DNA from: Lachnospiraceae bacterium
Lineage (GTDB): Bacteria; Bacillota; Clostridia; Lachnospirales; Lachnospiraceae
Length of the DNA stretch: 18,968 nt
Direction of reading: 5' to 3'
NCBI GenBank assembly: GCA_900770225.1
Contig: CAAGJU010000358.1
Location: 1-18,968 of the forward strand
The translations under genes were made by a program, and so were the position numbers. This document shows, one piece after another, positions 15,801 through 18,968 of the stretch. How positions within the stretch are numbered: position 1 is the stretch's first letter; the number at the start of each line of letters is the position of its first letter. The notes under the pieces are model-generated. The model was not told the DNA's origin. It made no database searches and saw only the letters and a list, made by a program, of their open reading frames with translations.

Positions 15801-16066
15801 AGCTGATCGAGCAGGGCTTTGTTGCCGAAATCATCAGCAAGATCCAGACGATGCGCAAGGAAGCGGGATTTGAGGTTATGGACCGCATCCGCGTATATGC
15901 AGAGGGCAGCGGAAAGATCGAGGAGATTCTCCGTGCCAACGATACGAGGATCAGAAAGACGGTAATGGCCGATGAGATCATCACCGGTGAAACAAAAGGT
16001 TACGTAAAGGATTGGAAGATCAATTCTGAGGACGTGACACTTGGCGTCGAAAAAACGGGAGGCTGA
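12848..16066 (+). CDS. ileS: Isoleucyl-tRNA synthetase, type 2 (IleRS2)
   Basis: This class I enzyme attaches isoleucine to tRNA-Ile in the cytoplasm. The product is 1072 residues, long for a bacterial IleRS. The active-site motif HIGH (55-58) lies in GPPTANGKPHIGHVETR, the version typical of the type 2, eukaryote-like and Thermus-like group rather than GPPYANG of the common bacterial type. KMSKS is at 624-628. Between them is the CP1 editing domain, with the expected T-rich stretch (AWTTTPWTLPSN). Four CxxC pairs, at C182/C185, C421/C424, C493/C496 and C534/C537, match the two zinc sites of Thermus IleRS. The C-terminus is an anticodon-binding region ending with the type 2-specific domain. 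The start is set by AAGGAGG five bases upstream. Type 2 enzymes are known for low mupirocin sensitivity; that is a family property, not shown here. Confidence 0.96.
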   Translation: MYRKADPNQNMLENEEKVSQFWEDHEIFKKSVEEKEGHPVYMFYDGPPTANGKPHIGHVETRVIKDLIPRYRTMKGYQVPRKAGWDTHGLPVELEVEKEIGIEGKDQIEEYGIEPFIKKCKESVWKYKGMWEKFSRKVGFWADMENPYITYKDDYIESEWWALKEIWKKGLLYKGFKVVPYCPSCGTPLSSHEVAQGYKTIKDRTAVVRFKVKGEDAYFLAWTTTPWTLPSNIALCVNPEETYAKVKCVDGYTYYLAEPLLDKVLGPLAEKREDLSDAETPKAYEILETYKGKDLEYKEYEPLYQCAADAVAKQHKKAFFVYCDDYVTMTDGTGIVHIAPAFGEDDARVGRKYDAPFVQMVDDHGRLKPETGKFAGMRCKPTQHEIKDEGAVSADPEVLKDLEERELLFDAPKVEHDYPHCWRCDTPLIYYARESWFIRMTAVKDDLVRNNKEINWVPPTMGEGRFGNWLENIQDWAISRNRYWGTPLPVWTCPDCGKQICIGSREELAELSGNPDNAHVELHRPYVDAITIKCPDCGGEMHRVPEVIDCWFDSGACPYAELHYPFENKDLFEKQFPASFISEAVDQTRGWFYSLHAEATLLFNRPAFKNVIVMGLVLDKDGNKMSKSKGNAVDPMDALDKFGADAIRWYFYNASAPWLPKKFSEKAVTEYAGRFLGTLWNTYAFWVLYANIDQFDPTKYTLDYDKLSVMDRWLLSRMNTMVRDVDSNMSQYRIPETAKALESFVDDMSNWYVRRSRSRFWAGGMEQDKINAYMTLYTALVTVCKAAAPMVPFMTESIYQNIVRGVDPSAPESIHLCSFPTVDESKIDADLEAKMAQVMRIVVLGRSARNASNIKNRQPLSKMYVRIDEPLDDFYTAIVREELNVGEVIYDSSLKVQYSLKPQLKTVGPKFGKLVGGIRKALAGMNGADAVAELKENGSLVFTVDGQQVSLGREDLLIDIAQTEGFSTQSDGTVTVMLDTKLTPELIEQGFVAEIISKIQTMRKEAGFEVMDRIRVYAEGSGKIEEILRANDTRIRKTVMADEIITGETKGYVKDWKINSEDVTLGVEKTGG

Positions 16067-16071
16067 AGCTT

Positions 16072-18582
16072 ATGATGAATCCGCTGTTTAAAAAGGAGAC
16101 GTTTAAGAAGGAAGTTCGGGATGAAATCCGCAGACTTTTCCGTACCACGCTGGAAGAGGCGACAGAGCACCAGATCTATCAGGCTGTCTGCTATGTGGTG
16201 AAGGATGTGATCATCGACAACTGGATGGCCACACAGCAGGAGATGAAAAAGGACGATCCGAAGATCGTGTACTACATGTCGATGGAGTTCCTCACGGGAC
16301 GCTACCTCGGCAACAACCTGCTGGCGCTCAGCGCTTACGGCGAGGTAAAAGACGCCCTCGCTGAGATGGGCATTGATATCGATGCCATTGAGGATGAGGA
16401 GCGTGATCCGGCTCTTGGAAACGGCGGTCTCGGAAGACTTGCCGCCTGCTTCATGGATTCTCTGTCCACCCTGGGCTATGCGGCCTACGGGTGCGGCATC
16501 CGCTATCATTACGGCATGTTCCGCCAGGAGATCCGCGACGGTTATCAGGTGGAAGAGCCTGATAACTGGCTGGCAGACGGCAGCTATCCGTTCGAGCTGA
16601 AACGGCCCGAATATGCCAAGGAGATCAAATTCGGCGGCTACGTGGCCGTTGATTACGATCCGGCTACAGGCAGGAACTATTATCATCAGGAGGGATGCCA
16701 GACAGTACGGGCCATCCCCTATGATCTGCCGGTCGTCGGCTTTGGCAACAACATGGTGAATACGCTGCGGATCTGGGATGCAGAGGCGATCAATGATTTT
16801 TCCCTCGATTCCTTCGATAAGGGCAATTATCACAAGGCGGTGGAGCAGGAAAATCTGGCGCACACCCTCACAGAGGTTCTCTATCCGAACGACAATCATA
16901 TGGCCGGCAAGGAACTGCGCCTGCGCCAGCAGTATTTCTTCGTATCTGCCAGTGTGCAGACCGCGGTGAAAAAATATCTGAAGCGGCATGACGACATTCA
17001 CGGCCTCTACCAGAAGGCCTGCTTCCATATGAATGATACGCATCCGACGCTGACCGTGCCGGAGCTGATGCGTATCCTTCTGGACGAGCAGCACCTCGAG
17101 TGGGATGATGCGTGGGCAGTTACGACCAGATGCTGTGCCTATACAAACCACACGATCATGAGCGAGGCGCTGGAGAAATGGCCGATCGAGCTTTTCTCCC
17201 GTCTGCTTCCGAGAATCTATCAGATCGTCGAGGAGATCAACCGCCGTTTCTGCAACCAGATCACGGCAAAGTATCCGAACAATGCGCAGGACAAGATCCG
17301 CTCGATGGCGATCATCTATGACGGACAGGTGCGCATGGCAAACCTCGCGATCGTCGGCGGTTTCTCCGTCAACGGCGTGGCGGAACTTCATACGGAGATC
17401 CTCGAGAAGAGGGAGCTGCATGATTTTTACGAGCTGTGGCCGGAGAAGTTCAGCAACAAGACAAATGGTATCACACAGCGCCGCTTCCTGCTTCACGGCG
17501 ATCCGCTTCTCGCCAAATGGGTGACGGATCATGTGGGCAGCGAGTGGACGACGGATCTGGACCGGATCAAAGGGCTGGCTGTCTATGCGGATGACGAGAA
17601 GGCACAGGCGGAGTTCATGAACATCAAGTACCAGAACAAGGTACGCCTCGCCCGCTACATCCTTGCGCATAACGGCATCGAAGTAGATCCGCGGTCGATC
17701 TTTGATGTGCAGGTCAAGCGTCTGCATGAGTACAAGCGGCAGCTGCTGAATATTCTTCACGTGATGTATCTGTACCGCAAGATCCAGATGCATCCGGATC
17801 TGCCCTTCTATCCGAGGACATTTATTTTTGGCGCGAAGGCCAGTGCGGGCTATGAGCGCGCGAAGATGATCATCAAGCTGATCAACAACGTGGCGGATGT
17901 CATCAATAACGACAAGAGCATCAACGGAAAGCTGAAAGTCGTATTCATCGAAGACTACAGAGTCAGCAACGCGGAGGGTATTTTTGCCGCGGCGGATGTA
18001 TCCGAGCAGATCTCGACGGCTTCGAAGGAGGCTTCCGGCACATCCAACATGAAGTTCATGCTGAACGGCGCGCTGACGCTCGGGACGATGGACGGTGCCA
18101 ACGTGGAGATCGTTCGTGAGGTGGGCGATGAAAATGCGTTTATCTTCGGACTTTCGGCGGATCAGGTCATCGAGTATGAGCGCAACGGCGGATACGATCC
18201 GATGTGGTATTTCAACAATGACCCGGATATCCGCGACGTCCTGATGCAGCTGATCAACGGCAGATATTCCGGCGGAGACATGCAGATGTTCCGCGATATC
18301 TACAATTCTCTGCTGTACCCGGTCAACGGCGCAAGAGCCGACCGGTATTTCATTCTGGCGGATTTCAAGCCGTACGCGGCCGCACAGGAGAGGGTTGAGG
18401 CCAAGTACCGCAATGAAGAGGCATGGGCGAAGAGCGCCATCCTCAATGTAGCGCATGCAGGCAGGTTCAGCTCTGACCGTACGATTCAGGAATACGTCGA
18501 TGATATCTGGCATCTGGATAAGATCACGGTGCCGGATCCGGCGGAGGAAGAGCGGAAGGCAGCCAGAAAGTCCAAAAAGTAA
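16072..18582 (+). CDS. glgP: Glycogen/maltodextrin phosphorylase (GT35)
   Basis: This cytoplasmic PLP-dependent enzyme releases glucose-1-phosphate from the non-reducing ends of glycogen or maltodextrins. At 836 residues it has the normal family length. Recognisable blocks are YYMSMEFLTGRYLGNNL, ALGNGGLGRLAACFMDS, HMNDTHPTLTVPELMRIL, NKTNGITQRRF, the VKRLHEYKRQLLN block, and the cofactor site EASGTSNMKFMLNGALTLG with the PLP-binding K661. A second ATG follows the first, so the start could be one residue later. Its ribosome site GGGAGG (16057-16062) lies inside the end of ileS and only 5 bases separate the genes, so they are probably translated from one mRNA. Glycogen versus maltodextrin preference cannot be read from sequence alone. 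The basic tail (ERKAARKSKK) is unremarkable. A terminator follows. Confidence 0.96.
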   Translation: MMNPLFKKETFKKEVRDEIRRLFRTTLEEATEHQIYQAVCYVVKDVIIDNWMATQQEMKKDDPKIVYYMSMEFLTGRYLGNNLLALSAYGEVKDALAEMGIDIDAIEDEERDPALGNGGLGRLAACFMDSLSTLGYAAYGCGIRYHYGMFRQEIRDGYQVEEPDNWLADGSYPFELKRPEYAKEIKFGGYVAVDYDPATGRNYYHQEGCQTVRAIPYDLPVVGFGNNMVNTLRIWDAEAINDFSLDSFDKGNYHKAVEQENLAHTLTEVLYPNDNHMAGKELRLRQQYFFVSASVQTAVKKYLKRHDDIHGLYQKACFHMNDTHPTLTVPELMRILLDEQHLEWDDAWAVTTRCCAYTNHTIMSEALEKWPIELFSRLLPRIYQIVEEINRRFCNQITAKYPNNAQDKIRSMAIIYDGQVRMANLAIVGGFSVNGVAELHTEILEKRELHDFYELWPEKFSNKTNGITQRRFLLHGDPLLAKWVTDHVGSEWTTDLDRIKGLAVYADDEKAQAEFMNIKYQNKVRLARYILAHNGIEVDPRSIFDVQVKRLHEYKRQLLNILHVMYLYRKIQMHPDLPFYPRTFIFGAKASAGYERAKMIIKLINNVADVINNDKSINGKLKVVFIEDYRVSNAEGIFAAADVSEQISTASKEASGTSNMKFMLNGALTLGTMDGANVEIVREVGDENAFIFGLSADQVIEYERNGGYDPMWYFNNDPDIRDVLMQLINGRYSGGDMQMFRDIYNSLLYPVNGARADRYFILADFKPYAAAQERVEAKYRNEEAWAKSAILNVAHAGRFSSDRTIQEYVDDIWHLDKITVPDPAEEERKAARKSKK

Positions 18583-18631
18583 GCGGAAGCGCTGCTGCGC
18601 TGACTGGCAAAGTTTACAGTAAGTGACACAG

Positions 18632-18684
18632 GCGGATGTATGCGCAGGAGAGCATAAAGTCCTTTGCGCATGCATCCGCGTTTT
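18632..18684 (+). terminator. Terminator of the ileS-glgP operon
   Basis: GCGGATGTATGCGCA (18632-18646) pairs with 18665-18679 with one mismatch; the stem can continue through GGA/TCC around the loop. It is followed by GTTTTC. The position, 50 bases after glgP, fits the end of the operon. Confidence 0.8.
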
Positions 18685-18720
18685 CACAATAGTCTGAATA
18701 CAGATGCTTCCAGTCATTTT

Positions 18721-18968
18721 GTGTGACGCGTGAGCAGTGATAGTTCGTCGTTACTGTTCCACTCTTTGGCAGCCACTGTCACACATGGAGACTTCCAGCC
18801 TCGACGGAGCGATGAGCACTTGCTGAGAGCGACCGAAGGGAAGCTCGAAGCTTACGTGCGACGCCTGTCAGCGCAGTTAGCGAGCTTTAGCGAGCTTACA
18901 AGCTGACCGCTCTCGCTTGTCCTCGGCGTAGCGGTGGTAAGCTCATCCTTCGGCTTCGCCTCGGATTC
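18721..18968 (-). repeat. Intergenic structured repeat element, copy 2 (inverted, longer)
   Basis: Read on the minus strand this region carries the same signature as 1-125: AGTCTCCATGTGT (18793-18781), GTGGCT (18776-18771) and AACAGTAACG (18758-18749). Further in, CTTACCACCG and a run resembling the other copy's start are found, but copy 2 has roughly 120-150 extra bases between these outer parts. The extra part includes a perfect tandem TTAGCGAGCT duplication (18877-18896) and many short complementary blocks such as AAGCTCGAAGCTT. No open frame with a ribosome site fits. The element may continue past the window edge. I infer a dispersed intergenic element; its family and function are unknown to me. 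Confidence 0.5.

Noticed and set aside
16000..18717. A 905-codon open frame on the minus strand covering all of glgP
   Set aside because: The plus strand encodes a full, conserved phosphorylase. The antisense frame stays open because the sense codons avoid those whose complements are stops; its product has no recognisable domain and no ribosome site.

Overview
The window looks like the chromosome of an anaerobic Firmicute of the class Clostridia, most likely a Lachnospiraceae-type gut or rumen bacterium. This rests on gene content and style: a GH94 cellobiose phosphorylase next to a LacI regulator and a two-permease sugar ABC importer without its own ATPase, a type 2 isoleucyl-tRNA synthetase, AzlCD, a YfbR-type nucleotidase, strong GGAGG ribosome binding sites, and an Rpn/PD-(D/E)XK transposase-nuclease remnant. 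Base composition is near 50% G+C by eye. Taxonomy is inference; no rRNA is present.

Layout. 1-295: intergenic, with a structured repeat (element copy 1) and a small palindrome before azlC. 296-1356: azlCD, branched-chain amino acid export, overlapping by 4 bp. 1366-1980 (minus): yfbR 5'-deoxynucleotidase, convergent with azlD. 2083-2739: 5'-truncated Rpn-family nuclease/transposase remnant. 2904-4151: AI-2E family membrane protein with a TTG start and a strong terminator. 4205-4292: two tandem copies of a 44-bp GC-rich repeat. 4298-6736 (minus): cellobiose phosphorylase. 6737-7014: divergent control region with two good sigma-70-type promoters, each carrying two copies of a CGAAAACG-type LacI operator. 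7015-8040: LacI regulator. 8155-9654: lipoprotein sugar-binding protein. 9655-9887: a strong hairpin terminator plus a long inverted repeat between the binding protein and the permeases. 9888-11670: two ABC permeases, then a terminator hairpin. 11814-12767: DEDDh exonuclease with a Cys/His C-terminal module. 12848-16066: ileS (type 2). 16072-18582: glgP glycogen/maltodextrin phosphorylase, 5 bp after ileS. 18632-18684: terminator. 18721-18968: longer, inverted copy of the repeat element found at the start.

How the genes fit. The central block (4298-11670) reads as one uptake and phosphorolysis unit. The lipoprotein and two permeases would import cellobiose or a short cellodextrin. Cellobiose phosphorylase then splits cellobiose in the cytoplasm with phosphate to glucose-1-phosphate and glucose, saving ATP. 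The LacI protein probably represses both divergent promoters and its own gene. The ATPase is not here and is presumably a shared MsmK-type subunit. GlgP also yields glucose-1-phosphate, from glycogen or maltodextrin, but sits in the ileS operon.

The most notable non-coding signals are the inverted repeat element at the two window ends, the four-operator array with near-helical spacing, the 44-bp tandem repeat, and the double hairpin between the binding protein and the permeases. I found no CRISPR array, tRNA, rRNA, phage gene or complete insertion sequence, and no convincing novel multi-gene system.
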